NCBI GenBank assembly: GCA_964511865.1
Contig: CAZEHW010000031.1
Location: forward strand, 1-20,547
Source of the DNA: ChocPot-Mid sp964511865
Lineage (GTDB): Bacteria > Bacteroidota > Ignavibacteria > Kapaibacteriales > UBA2268
Direction: 5' to 3'
DNA: 20,547 nt
The notes under the pieces were generated by a model, which was not told the DNA's origin, did not search any database, and saw only the letters and a program-made list of their open reading frames with translations. Positions 1-7,387 of the stretch are shown piece by piece (within the stretch, counting starts at the first letter, position 1; each line of letters opens with the position of its first letter). The translations under genes were made by a program, and so were the position numbers.

Positions 1-318
1 CCATTGAACCACAAAAATAAAATGAATATTACTATATAGCAATTTAACAAAAAAAATTTTAGTATAAAGTAAAATTTGAAGTATGTAATCAAAGCATAGT
101 TTTTTTTAAAAAAATTCATTGAAATATTAAGATATTATCATTATCACAACTCGTTTGTCCTGAAAACAGAGTTTAATTAAGCTATTTAAAAAGAAATTGA
201 TTCATTAAATTGTTAGTTAGTTCATTTTTTCGTAATTTTGTTGTTCTGAAATAAGTTAATTAAAATATTTTAAGATTGTTACGTTATTATTAAAAAAAGA
301 TATTTTTAATGAATTAAA
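1..318. other. AT-rich non-coding leader upstream of the Nif3-family gene
   Basis: No convincing gene, tRNA or other structured RNA is visible. The stretch is very AT-rich with many short A and T runs. The only regulatory signal I can support is a possible promoter at 209-240. An A/T-only inverted repeat lies just before the start codon (about 286-309), and there is no clear Shine-Dalgarno sequence in front of the ATG at 319. Confidence 0.6.
209..240 (+). promoter_or_regulatory. Possible Bacteroidota-type promoter for the Nif3/zinc-ribbon operon
   Basis: TAATTTTG at 233-240 fits the -7 element TAnnTTTG known from Bacteroides-type sigma factors. ATTG at 209-212 is a 3-of-4 match to the -33 TTTG, with a 20-nt spacer. 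A transcript starting a few bases downstream would have a leader of about 70 nt. In sequence this AT-rich a chance match is quite possible. Confidence 0.3.
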
Positions 319-1173
319 ATGCTTTTAGAAAAGCTGCTCAATATAATCGAAGATAATTTTCCGGCAGCTTCAGCGATGGACGAAGATAAAATTGGACTGC
401 AAGTCCAGGCAGGGAGAAAGAAAGTTGAAAAGATACTTATTGCCTTGGAAGTTAGCGAAGAAGTGCTGAAGGAAGCCGGTAAACTGAAATGTGATTGCAT
501 CATTACTTTTCATCCTTTAATTTTTAATCCATTAATCAACCTAAACGACAACGACAGAGTAGCAACATTGTGCTCTGAATTAATCCGAAAATCAATTTCT
601 CTAATATCAATTCACACAAATTTTGATGCCTTTTCAGAAGGCACAAGCTATATATTGGCTCAAAAGCTTGAGCTTAAACCCATTGATTTTCTAAAACCTG
701 ACAATAATTTTGAAAATATGGGAATGGGTGTCATTGCTGAACCTAAAAAGAAAATGACTCCCGATGATTTAATTCATCGTGTTCATAAAATCTGCAAATC
801 ACCCTTAAGGTTTTCAGAAGCTAAAAGGATTAAAACAATCAAAAAAGTAGCAATAGTGGGAGGAAGCGGGACTTCTTTTTTAAGTAATGCATTGAAATCT
901 AAGGTAGATGCCTTTATAACCGCAGATATTACTTATCACAAATTTCATGAGGTTAATGGAAGAATGATGCTTATTGACCCGGGGCACTACGAAATGGAAC
1001 AATTTGTTCCTGAAGCCATTGCAAAATTCTTTAAAAAGATATTAGATAAAAACGATTATTCAGCTATAAACGTATCAAGAACTTTAACCAATCCGGTCAA
1101 GTATTATCCTGATACTCAAAAATACATTACAATGCAAAAAAATAATTTATTACAAAATATGATGGTGGTATAA
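319..1173 (+). CDS. Nif3/YbgI-family dinuclear metal-centre protein
   Basis: A 284-residue member of the Nif3-like family (hexameric YbgI type, often annotated GTP cyclohydrolase 1 type 2). These are cytosolic proteins with two metals per subunit; their physiological role is poorly defined. Family landmarks are in order: DKIGLQV near residue 23, ITFHPLIF at 62-69, HTNFD at 99-103, and the C-terminal DPGHYEMEQF at 220-229, where H223 and E227 have the usual His/Glu spacing. The length fits the short form without the PII-like insert. Oddity: most members have two adjacent histidines at 64-65, while this one has Phe64-His65, so one metal ligand appears lost. The next gene begins one base after the stop, indicating an operon. 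The start lacks an obvious Shine-Dalgarno sequence. Confidence 0.9.
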   Translation: MLLEKLLNIIEDNFPAASAMDEDKIGLQVQAGRKKVEKILIALEVSEEVLKEAGKLKCDCIITFHPLIFNPLINLNDNDRVATLCSELIRKSISLISIHTNFDAFSEGTSYILAQKLELKPIDFLKPDNNFENMGMGVIAEPKKKMTPDDLIHRVHKICKSPLRFSEAKRIKTIKKVAIVGGSGTSFLSNALKSKVDAFITADITYHKFHEVNGRMMLIDPGHYEMEQFVPEAIAKFFKKILDKNDYSAINVSRTLTNPVKYYPDTQKYITMQKNNLLQNMMVV

Positions 1174-1174
1174 A

Positions 1175-1909
1175 ATGATAGAGAAGACACAAATATATTT
1201 CTTGGCTTGTTTAGCTTATATTGACTCAATACTTGATGAATATCAGGAAGAATTTGGAGATTTGCCGGGCAAAGTAAAACGGATGAAACACAGAGTTAAC
1301 GAATTAAATGCAATAGTTGAAGAATCGGAAACAATGCTCAAGGACCTTCGTAAATTTGTTAAAGAGTCAAAGAGTACTATTAAAGAACTTAAGGACAGAG
1401 AAGAAAAGCTTTCGAAAAAGCAATTTCTTGTTAGAAACAACAAAGAATTTGATGCTATTACAAAAGAAATTGAAAAAACCCGTTCTGACCATAATGTACT
1501 TATAGATGAAATCAGAGTATCGGGGATTAAGGAAGAAAACCTTATTAAAACTCTTGAACAGCAGAAAATTGATGCTAAAGAAGCAGAATTTGAACTCAAA
1601 GAAAAAGCTACTGAACTGGAAAAAATTTCCAGTGAACAAAATGAAGAAGTCAAAGTTTTATATAAGGTACGTACTAAATACTTTAATAAAGTAAAAAAAG
1701 ATATTATCAAAGAATATCAAAGAATCAGGACTCATTCTCATGATGCTGTCGTCCGTGTCCGTAAAAACAGTTGTTCCGGATGTTTTAGTGCAGTTCCACC
1801 ACAGACAATTGTTGAGATAAGGAATAATCTTGAGACATTGTACCATTGCGAGCAATGCGGAAGGATTCTATATCCCGAAGAAATAATGATTGACGATAAT
1901 ATTTTGTAG
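1175..1909 (+). CDS. Coiled-coil protein with C-terminal C4 zinc ribbon (DUF164/CT398-like)
   Basis: A 244-residue protein. Residues about 30-180 are rich in Glu, Lys and Leu with heptad-like spacing, indicating a long antiparallel coiled coil. The C-terminus has two CxxC pairs, C200/C203 and C225/C228, forming a zinc ribbon (CSGC and CEQC). This matches the DUF164 / zf-RING_7 family; the Chlamydia member CT398 binds secretion-system and sigma-54 partners, but function elsewhere is unknown. The ATG follows the stop of the Nif3-like gene by one base, with GGTGG just upstream as a possible ribosome site. In my recollection the Nif3 plus zinc-ribbon pairing recurs in many bacteria, suggesting a functional link. 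No signal peptide or membrane segment is visible, so it is probably cytosolic. Confidence 0.88.
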   Translation: MIEKTQIYFLACLAYIDSILDEYQEEFGDLPGKVKRMKHRVNELNAIVEESETMLKDLRKFVKESKSTIKELKDREEKLSKKQFLVRNNKEFDAITKEIEKTRSDHNVLIDEIRVSGIKEENLIKTLEQQKIDAKEAEFELKEKATELEKISSEQNEEVKVLYKVRTKYFNKVKKDIIKEYQRIRTHSHDAVVRVRKNSCSGCFSAVPPQTIVEIRNNLETLYHCEQCGRILYPEEIMIDDNIL

Positions 1910-1936
1910 GTGGAATCTTAATAAAAAAATTTAAAA

Positions 1937-1988
1937 GCAAAGGACGGCAAAGTTTTCGCTAAGTTTCGCTAAGTTTCGCAAAGTTTTT
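1937..1988 (+). repeat. Dispersed repeat with ~10-bp tandem units (GCAAAGGACGGCAAAG family)
   Basis: Begins GCAAAGGACGGCAAAG and continues as three to four units of about 10 bp: an 11-bp variant at 1950-1960, AAGTTTCGCT at 1961-1970, AAGTTTCGCA at 1971-1980, then AAGTTTTTT. A relative lies in reverse orientation at 9511-9550, sharing the 20-bp head with one mismatch and the AAGTTTCGCA unit. Both sit just past the 3' ends of genes. It resembles a repeat I recall as widespread in environmental Bacteroidota-group genomes. It is not a CRISPR: the units are too short and there are no spacers. Confidence 0.8.
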
Positions 1989-2045
1989 TGTATTTACTAT
2001 TTGATTTAGTTATTATTAAGGAAGGAATAAGGTTATAATGATAAA

Positions 2046-2606
2046 TTATGAATTATTCCGGATAATGCTGAACTTTGTTGTACCAAAAACCCTTTCGGTT
2101 AATATCTGGTAATTCTCAGGTAAAATGATTTTAGTTTTCAATGATTGTTCGACAACAAATATACAATCTTTCAACAAAAGACTATTATCATTAATTGATT
2201 TTATAACAGTATTAAACAAATCACTTTCGTAAGGTGGGTCAAAGAAAATCAAATCAAATTTAACTTCAGGAAAGTCTTTATTGAAAGATTTCAGCTTCTT
2301 TTGAGCATCTCCAGCAATTACTTTATAATTATCAATTTTAAACTGAAAAGCAACTTTTTTTATTAATTCTGAGGTTTTAATGTTTTTCTCGAAAAAAAAA
2401 CAAAATTCAGCTCCGCGGCTCAAAGCTTCAAAACCCATAAAACCTGTACCTGCACAGATATCTGCAACCAAGAGATTTTCAAAATCAATATAATTAGTCA
2501 AAATATTAAAAATTGATTCTCTAACATTATCAGTTGTAGGTCTTGTTCCTTTGGGAATTGCACCGAAATATTTTCTTCCTCGATATTTACCGCTTATAAT
2601 CCTCAT
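2046..2606 (-). CDS. rsmD: 16S rRNA (guanine(966)-N2)-methyltransferase RsmD
   Basis: A 186-residue SAM-dependent methyltransferase that modifies G966 of 16S rRNA during 30S assembly. The N-terminus MRIISGKYRGRK and the TRPTTDNVRESIFN segment (residues 21-34) are characteristic of RsmD. The SAM-binding motif I is ADICAGTGFMG (48-58) and the catalytic motif is DPPY (123-126). The length matches the family (about 180-200). The start at 2606 gives the expected N-terminus exactly. It lies downstream of the ppk2 gene on the same strand, but 99 bp and a strong hairpin separate them, so it may be transcribed separately. Confidence 0.95.
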   Translation of the reverse strand: MRIISGKYRGRKYFGAIPKGTRPTTDNVRESIFNILTNYIDFENLLVADICAGTGFMGFEALSRGAEFCFFFEKNIKTSELIKKVAFQFKIDNYKVIAGDAQKKLKSFNKDFPEVKFDLIFFDPPYESDLFNTVIKSINDNSLLLKDCIFVVEQSLKTKIILPENYQILTERVFGTTKFSIIRNNS

Positions 2607-2643
2607 TTTTTTAAAAGTAATATTATCATGATGATATAAAACA

Positions 2644-2670
2644 TAGAGACAGGTTAAAAACCTGTCTCTA
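2644..2670. repeat. Perfect 12-bp inverted repeat between ppk2 and rsmD (terminator or palindromic element)
   Basis: TAGAGACAGGTT at 2644-2655 pairs perfectly with AACCTGTCTCTA at 2659-2670 around a 3-nt AAA loop. Read on the minus strand, the hairpin follows ppk2 by about 35 nt and is trailed by TGTTTTAT, a modest U-tract, so it could terminate ppk2 mRNA. Its simple palindromic form also resembles dispersed palindromes common in this group of genomes, and both roles could apply. Confidence 0.8.
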
Positions 2671-2705
2671 AAAACGTAACTATTAATTTATTAATTTAAT
2701 TTTCT

Positions 2706-3584
2706 TTACTCCTGATACAAATCGGGGACAAATGTCTGGTCTTCCATAGGAGGTCTGACGTAAGTATCATGAATTTTTCTCGGTGGAAGGTCAAGAGGTT
2801 CAGGACGAACATCCTTATAAGGAATCTGGCTTAAAATATGAGATATGCAGTTTAACCTAGCTTTTTTCTTGTCATCAGAGTCAACAACAAACCAAGGAGA
2901 TTGTTTAATATCTGTATATTTAAACATTTCATCCTTAGCTCTTGAGTATTCTACCCATTTATTCCATGACTCCAAATCCATGTCTGAGAATTTCCATTGT
3001 TTCATAGGATTTTTTACTCTTCCGAGGAATCGTGCCTCCTGTTCTTCATCGCTAACAGAGAACCAATATTTAAGAAGTATAATTCCTGAGCGGACAAGCA
3101 TTCTTTCAAATTCAGGGCAGGAACGCATGAATTCCTGATATTCATCATTTGTACAAAAACCCATAACTCTTTCAACACCGGCTCTGTTATACCAGCTTCT
3201 ATCGAAAATAACAATTTCACCTGCATGAGGAAGTTGGGATACATATCTTTGAAAATACCATTGAGTTCTCTCAGTGTCGGATGGTTTACTCAAAGCTACT
3301 ACACGTGCACCGCGAGGATTTAACGGCTCAGTAATCCTTTTAATTGTACCTCCTTTGCCAGCGGCATCACGACCTTCGAACAAAATGACAACCCGCAATC
3401 CCTGGTCTTTTACCCAGTATTGCAGTTTAACTAATTCATTTTGCAGTCTTTGAATTTCTTCTTCGTAAAATTCACCAGTCATTCTGCCATTCTTTTTAAA
3501 TTTTTTCAAGGGTTTGTCATTCATTTCCTTCTTCTCTTTTTTAGATTCTTCACCCTGATGGTTATTTTCTTTTGTATGTCCCAT
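2706..3584 (-). CDS. ppk2: Polyphosphate kinase 2 (PPK2), class I-like
   Basis: A 292-residue cytosolic PPK2-family kinase, transferring phosphate between inorganic polyphosphate and nucleoside diphosphates. Walker A is GRDAAGKGG (71-79); Walker B is IFDRSWYNR (126-134). The LNPRGARVVAL segment (88-98), PSDTERTQWYFQRY (101-114) and the lid region with FLGRVKNP and KQWKFS are all in place. A single PPK2 domain and the general match suggest class I, which mainly phosphorylates ADP or GDP with polyP, although specificity cannot be fixed by eye. The first about 35 residues are lysine/glutamate-rich and probably disordered. The start at 3584 is supported by an AAGGGAT ribosome site upstream; a shorter form from Met21 is possible. 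No other polyP genes are nearby. Confidence 0.95.
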   Translation of the reverse strand: MGHTKENNHQGEESKKEKKEMNDKPLKKFKKNGRMTGEFYEEEIQRLQNELVKLQYWVKDQGLRVVILFEGRDAAGKGGTIKRITEPLNPRGARVVALSKPSDTERTQWYFQRYVSQLPHAGEIVIFDRSWYNRAGVERVMGFCTNDEYQEFMRSCPEFERMLVRSGIILLKYWFSVSDEEQEARFLGRVKNPMKQWKFSDMDLESWNKWVEYSRAKDEMFKYTDIKQSPWFVVDSDDKKKARLNCISHILSQIPYKDVRPEPLDLPPRKIHDTYVRPPMEDQTFVPDLYQE

Positions 3585-3903
3585 AATACTATCCCTTCGG
3601 TTAAATTATATAAAAATGATTATTATTTTTCATTCAGTAAAATTCAATAAATTTATTTAAAAATAAAAGGATACAAATTCATCTTTACTAAAATAATTCT
3701 AAATATTCACTTTCAAAAATATTTTTTTAAAATTTTTTTTAAAATCTTCGTCTTAGTTCAATTTTGTAATGCTCCGTTGAGAATATTTAAGATTTTGGGA
3801 TACTTTTAATTAAAGTAAACTATTTAACGGAATAAAGTTATAAAATGAGTGTAGTTAATAATAATTGAAAATAATATTTAAACAATATATTAGGAATTTT
3901 AGA
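3585..3903. other. AT-rich intergenic region between divergent ppk2 and a small ORF
   Basis: This 319-bp spacer should hold promoters for ppk2 (leftward) and for the small genes at 3904 and 4097 (rightward). It is almost entirely A/T with long homopolymer runs around 3719-3745. CAAAAATA at 3714-3721 would be a leftward -7-like element, but it lacks a matching -33 box and is about 130 nt from ppk2. No RNA gene or repeat is recognised. Confidence 0.5.
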
Positions 3904-4053
3904 ATGAAAAAGAAATTGAAAATAGCGATGTTTATCGTATTCGTCTTGTTTTCATTAATATCGTTAAGCAGAACACCGAAATTTCCATCGGAGTTAAGCG
4001 ACGGTTTTGTACAAGAATGGATTATAACATCTCCCGAAAAAATTAATCAGTAA
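3904..4053 (+). CDS. Small hydrophobic peptide, function unknown
   Basis: A 49-codon reading frame starting MKKKLKIAMFIVFVLF. It has a lysine-rich N-terminus, one hydrophobic stretch (about residues 7-21) and a short polar tail, which looks like a single-pass membrane peptide or a very short secreted product. I prefer the ATG at 3904 over the in-frame ATG at 3865 because AGGAA lies about 8 nt before it and the resulting N-terminus has normal membrane-signal form. The next gene on the same strand starts 43 bp downstream, so the two may be co-transcribed. No homologue is recognised, and at this length a spurious frame cannot be excluded. Confidence 0.45.
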   Translation: MKKKLKIAMFIVFVLFSLISLSRTPKFPSELSDGFVQEWIITSPEKINQ

Positions 4054-4096
4054 TTTAGACGTTATTAAAAGAAATCAATAACAGTTTAAGTGATTA

Positions 4097-4558
4097 ATGA
4101 ATTTATCTCAAGATACTAAAGAAATACTGCAATTTTTAGACCATACAACAAATAATGGTTTAAGAAAAAGAAATGATATAGGAGCAATTCTCGAATTGTC
4201 AGCTTCATATAATGAACTTGACACTTTCGAAAATTTGCTTTTTAATGGGTCTGCTTTGTGGAATATTCACCAGACATTGAAAAGAAATATTGATGATATT
4301 GAAAATACTCATAAGTTGAGAACAGAATCATTGACTTTAGCCAATGACATCAAACAACTATTAGAAGTTATTATTGGTGAAGAATATCAGGACATTAATG
4401 ATAGGTTTGATAAAACTTATTTTGTGGAAACTTCAGGTTCATTTTCAAACCTTATTGACCTTTCACATGACATGGCTCAATTGAAAAATGTCATAATAAG
4501 AATGAAAGAAACTAAAAATCAGGAAAATCTTGATAGTTCCTCAACATCATCAAAATGA
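4097..4558 (+). CDS. Hypothetical protein, alpha-helical, overlapping murE tail to tail
   Basis: A 153-residue protein that I do not recognise. It has no signal peptide, membrane segment or cysteines. The sequence is rich in Leu, Asn, Asp, Glu and Lys and reads as mostly helical, with a repeated pattern of charged and hydrophobic positions from about residue 40 to 140. It ends in a serine-rich tail (DSSSTSSK). The last 40 bases (4519-4558) overlap the 3' end of murE on the opposite strand, so that tail is constrained by the murE C-terminus. There is no strong ribosome site. A role with the 49-residue peptide upstream is possible only from proximity. Confidence 0.65.
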   Translation: MNLSQDTKEILQFLDHTTNNGLRKRNDIGAILELSASYNELDTFENLLFNGSALWNIHQTLKRNIDDIENTHKLRTESLTLANDIKQLLEVIIGEEYQDINDRFDKTYFVETSGSFSNLIDLSHDMAQLKNVIIRMKETKNQENLDSSSTSSK

Positions 4559-6006
4559 CTTTTTGTAGTGCCATAAATCTGATAGTTTTCATGCCCCTTA
4601 CCGGCAACAAGAATAATGTCATTATCATTTGAATTGGCGACAGCAAAAACAATTGCTTCTCTTCTGTCAGGAATTATTTTAGTATATTTTTGTTTGTCCT
4701 TATCAATACCGGCATAAATATCTGAAATAATATCTTCAGATTTTTCGGTTCTCGGATTATCATCTGTTATTATTGTAACTTCAGCTAAATCTGACGATAT
4801 TTTTCCCATAATTGCTCGTTTAGATTTATCTCTGTCGCCACCACATCCGAAAACACAAATCAGATTCGAATTAGCTGATGTAGAATTCAAAATTTCCCTG
4901 CATGTTCTCAGGGCTTTATCTAATGAATCAGGCGTGTGAGAATAATCCACAATTCCAATTGCTCCGGTTTTAAGTGGAACTCTTTGCATTCTTCCCGGGG
5001 CTCCAATTGAAGATTGAATAGCTGATTTAATTATGTCTTTTGGAATTCCATAATTCAAAGCACACACAATAGCTGAGGCACAGTTATCAATATTGAATCT
5101 CCCAATCATTGGAGTTGTAAAATCTTCTTTCAAGTCATTATAATTGATAGAAAATTCCATTTGATTTAGACTTAAAGATTCATTCCCGATAAGACAATCG
5201 TTATGAGTATTCCTGCCGAGTTTAATCATTGTCCCGGCTTTAATGTCTTTCAACATGAAATCCCCGAAATCGTCATCTCCGTTGACAATTGCTGTTCCGT
5301 TTTTTTCAATCATATCAAACAATATCTTTTTTGCCAAAGCATATTCTTCTAATGACTTATGGTAATCAAGATGTTCGTGTGTCAAATTTGTAAATATTGC
5401 AGAGTCAAAATTGATTGATGCAACTCTGCTTTGATGTAAAGCATGAGAAGAAACTTCCATAAAAATGAATTGAACATCAGATTGCTTCATTTTAGCGAAA
5501 TGACCGAAAAGCTCAAAAGATTCCGGAGTTGTATGAGTAGCATCCTGAGATTCATCACCGCAAAAGATACCGGTTGTTCCTATTACTCCGGTTTTTAATC
5601 CTGCCTTTTCAAAAATTGATTTCAATAAGTATGTTATTGTTGTTTTACCGTTTGTTCCGGTTACACCAATAACTTTAGTTTCGTTTAAAGGGTCCCCGTA
5701 CCAATTTTTTGAAATATGGGATAATGCATTCCTGCTATTTTTAAACTGTATTAAAGCTGTACGGTCATTACCTGTAGAAATATTTGAAACATCTTCGCAA
5801 ACAATTGCAGATATACCCTTAGAAATCAATTCATTAATATATTTATGACCGTCAGTTTTTGTGCCTTTAATAGCAACAAAGAGTGAATCTGAATTGCATT
5901 TTCGGGAATCATAAGCAACAGAACTAATCTCTTTTTGCAGACTACCTTGAATTAACTTGTATTCTAAATCCTTTAATATTTCAGCTAAAATCATACTTTT
6001 CTTCAA
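4519..6006 (-). CDS. murE: UDP-MurNAc-L-Ala-D-Glu:meso-diaminopimelate ligase MurE
   Basis: A 495-residue cytosolic Mur ligase that adds the third stem-peptide residue in peptidoglycan synthesis using ATP. The P-loop is GTNGKTT (117-123). TTPES (159-163) and MEVSSHAL (183-190) follow, and the lysine expected to be carbamylated is K226 in YALAKKILF. The C-terminal domain has DYSHTPDSL (354-362), FGCGGDRDKSKR (386-397) and DNPR (416-419), the motif typical of enzymes using meso-diaminopimelate rather than lysine. GKGHE lies near the C-terminus. It stands alone, outside a dcw cluster. Two starts are possible: Met1 at 6006, or Met5 at 5994, which has AAGAAAAG just before it. It overlaps the convergent gene at its 3' end by 40 bp. 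Confidence 0.97.
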   Translation of the reverse strand: MKKSMILAEILKDLEYKLIQGSLQKEISSVAYDSRKCNSDSLFVAIKGTKTDGHKYINELISKGISAIVCEDVSNISTGNDRTALIQFKNSRNALSHISKNWYGDPLNETKVIGVTGTNGKTTITYLLKSIFEKAGLKTGVIGTTGIFCGDESQDATHTTPESFELFGHFAKMKQSDVQFIFMEVSSHALHQSRVASINFDSAIFTNLTHEHLDYHKSLEEYALAKKILFDMIEKNGTAIVNGDDDFGDFMLKDIKAGTMIKLGRNTHNDCLIGNESLSLNQMEFSINYNDLKEDFTTPMIGRFNIDNCASAIVCALNYGIPKDIIKSAIQSSIGAPGRMQRVPLKTGAIGIVDYSHTPDSLDKALRTCREILNSTSANSNLICVFGCGGDRDKSKRAIMGKISSDLAEVTIITDDNPRTEKSEDIISDIYAGIDKDKQKYTKIIPDRREAIVFAVANSNDNDIILVAGKGHENYQIYGTTKSHFDDVEELSRFS

Positions 6007-6067
6007 TTATTATCTACTTTTATGTAAATCAACTAAACAAGATATAACAACTTAATTAAAAAAAATG

Positions 6068-6098
6068 TTTGATAAAAACAAAAAGTTCATTAAATTTG
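6068..6098 (+). promoter_or_regulatory. Bacteroidota-type promoter for secG
   Basis: TTTG at 6068-6071, a 19-nt spacer and TAAATTTG at 6091-6098 match both elements and the spacing of the -33/-7 promoter described for Bacteroides primary sigma factors. It lies in the divergent gap between murE and secG and points at secG, giving a leader of about 33 nt. An AGG at 6128-6130 may act as ribosome site. Confidence 0.6.
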
Positions 6099-6137
6099 TA
6101 GTTCTGAAATTTGAAAATAAAATAATTAGGTATAATA

Positions 6138-6506
6138 ATGTATTCTATATTAATAATTTTAATATTAATGGGTGCAATCTTAATGATTGCAGTAGTGCTT
6201 TTACAACCCGGTAAAGGTGATTTAACAGCAACATTCGGTGGTTTAAGTTCACAATTTGGAGCTGTATTTGGTATGCAAAGAGCTAATGACTTACTGGCAA
6301 AAGTTACAAAATGGATTGCGGCTATCATCTTAGTTTTGATACTCTTAACCAACAAGTTTTTTGTTAGCCAGCATTCAGTTGAGCAACAAGTAAAACCTGT
6401 TACCGAAGGTACGTCAGTACCAACTCAACAGCAGATGCCGGGAGCATTGACTCCACCACCTGTAGCCCCTCAACCCGGGCAACAGCCTCAGCAAGAGAAT
6501 AAGTAA
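6138..6506 (+). CDS. secG: Preprotein translocase subunit SecG
   Basis: A 122-residue SecG, the small auxiliary membrane subunit of the SecYEG channel. Two transmembrane segments (about residues 3-20 and 55-73) flank the conserved loop with LLQPGKGDL (21-29) and an FGG...FG region. The gene has its own promoter signal upstream and a clear Rho-independent terminator downstream, so it is probably a single-gene transcript. The tail after the second membrane segment (about residues 77-122) is Pro/Gln-rich and low in complexity, longer than in minimal SecG proteins but common in this phylum. Confidence 0.95.
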   Translation: MYSILIILILMGAILMIAVVLLQPGKGDLTATFGGLSSQFGAVFGMQRANDLLAKVTKWIAAIILVLILLTNKFFVSQHSVEQQVKPVTEGTSVPTQQQMPGALTPPPVAPQPGQQPQQENK

Positions 6507-6517
6507 AAACTTTTTTA

Positions 6518-6552
6518 AGAAAGCTGTCTCGAAAAAGACAGCTTTTTTTTTC
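6518..6552 (+). terminator. Rho-independent terminator of secG (possibly bidirectional)
   Basis: AAAGCTGTCT at 6520-6529 pairs with AGACAGCTTT at 6537-6546 around a 7-nt loop, followed by a run of T to 6550. It begins 12 bp after the secG stop. In the other direction the stem is followed by a mixed T/A stretch, so it may also help stop trmB, whose stop codon is 15 bp away on the minus strand. Confidence 0.88.
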
Positions 6553-6560
6553 AATATTTG

Positions 6561-7235
6561 CTATTTCAAAGTACAGATCAATCTATAATATTCAATATTT
6601 TCTTTTATACAGAAGGTTTCCTTGTTTGTAACCGGAAATTGCCACTGCTCGGTAGTTTTGACAGTTTCTACTTCAAAAAGTCCTGATTTAATTAAGAGTT
6701 TTCGATGATATTCATCAACTTCTTTTAGGTCTGATGCCAAGAATAATTTACCTCCGGGTTTTAAGATACGAGATACATCAGCTAAGAATTCTTCGTTAAA
6801 TGCTCTTCGTTTTAGATGTTTTCTTTTAGGCCATGGGTCGGGGAACAGGTAAAAAACCTGTTCGATTGAATCCCTTTCTATAAACTCTAAACCATTAACA
6901 ACGCTATACCAAATAGCCGAACAGTTTTGAATTTTTTCACCGGTAACAAAATTATTGAGCCATTCAACTATAGGTTTTCGGACTTCAATACCTAAAAAGT
7001 TTTTTTTCGGGGAAAGTTCTGACATATTTAATAAAAAAGTTCCCTTGCCACATCCAATATCGAGAACATCGGGAGGTTTCTTATTTAAGAATACATACTT
7101 CCAATCCATCTTCCCGATAAGGGGTGGATAATAATCCACATTTTCCTTTAGCTCAGAAAATTTCAAATACAAATTCGGTTTTGTATGATGCCTGAGCCGT
7201 TTTGGTAAAGGATATTTTTTATAATCTATAATCAT
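6561..7235 (-). CDS. trmB: tRNA (guanine(46)-N7)-methyltransferase TrmB
   Basis: A 224-residue SAM-dependent enzyme that forms m7G46 in the tRNA variable loop. Motif I is DVLDIGCGKGTFLL (56-69), followed by GIEVRKP (82-88). The signature FPDPWPKRKH (131-140) and KRRAFNEEFL (142-151) are diagnostic for TrmB. Then comes ILKPGGKLFLASD. The length is typical. The gene converges on secG across a shared terminator and diverges from the small winged-helix gene at 7388. The N-terminus is lysine/proline-rich and reads naturally from the ATG at 7235. Confidence 0.96.
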   Translation of the reverse strand: MIIDYKKYPLPKRLRHHTKPNLYLKFSELKENVDYYPPLIGKMDWKYVFLNKKPPDVLDIGCGKGTFLLNMSELSPKKNFLGIEVRKPIVEWLNNFVTGEKIQNCSAIWYSVVNGLEFIERDSIEQVFYLFPDPWPKRKHLKRRAFNEEFLADVSRILKPGGKLFLASDLKEVDEYHRKLLIKSGLFEVETVKTTEQWQFPVTNKETFCIKENIEYYRLICTLK

Positions 7236-7387
7236 TATATAAATTCATTAAATTTTGGTAAAACAAAAATAGCAAATTCATATCTTTAAATAAATGGCAA
7301 ATATGAAAAACATTTTGTTTATTTTCTTAAATCATCATATTTTACTCTTATTATTTGAGCATTATTTAATTATTTTGAGAGGATGAA

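Noticed and set aside
1243..1710. Long minus-strand open frame opposite the coiled-coil protein gene
   Set aside because: It is the mirror of a Lys/Glu-rich coding region and gives a Ser/Leu/Phe-rich product without motifs; the plus-strand gene with its zinc ribbon explains the DNA.
1950..1988. Possible CRISPR-like array from repeated AAGTTTCGC units
   Set aside because: Units are about 10 bp, directly adjacent and without spacers, and no cas gene is present. This is a simple tandem repeat.
3865..3903. Upstream ATG at 3865 as start of the small hydrophobic peptide
   Set aside because: No ribosome site precedes it, and the extra 13 residues spoil the normal membrane-signal layout; ATG 3904 has AGGAA upstream.
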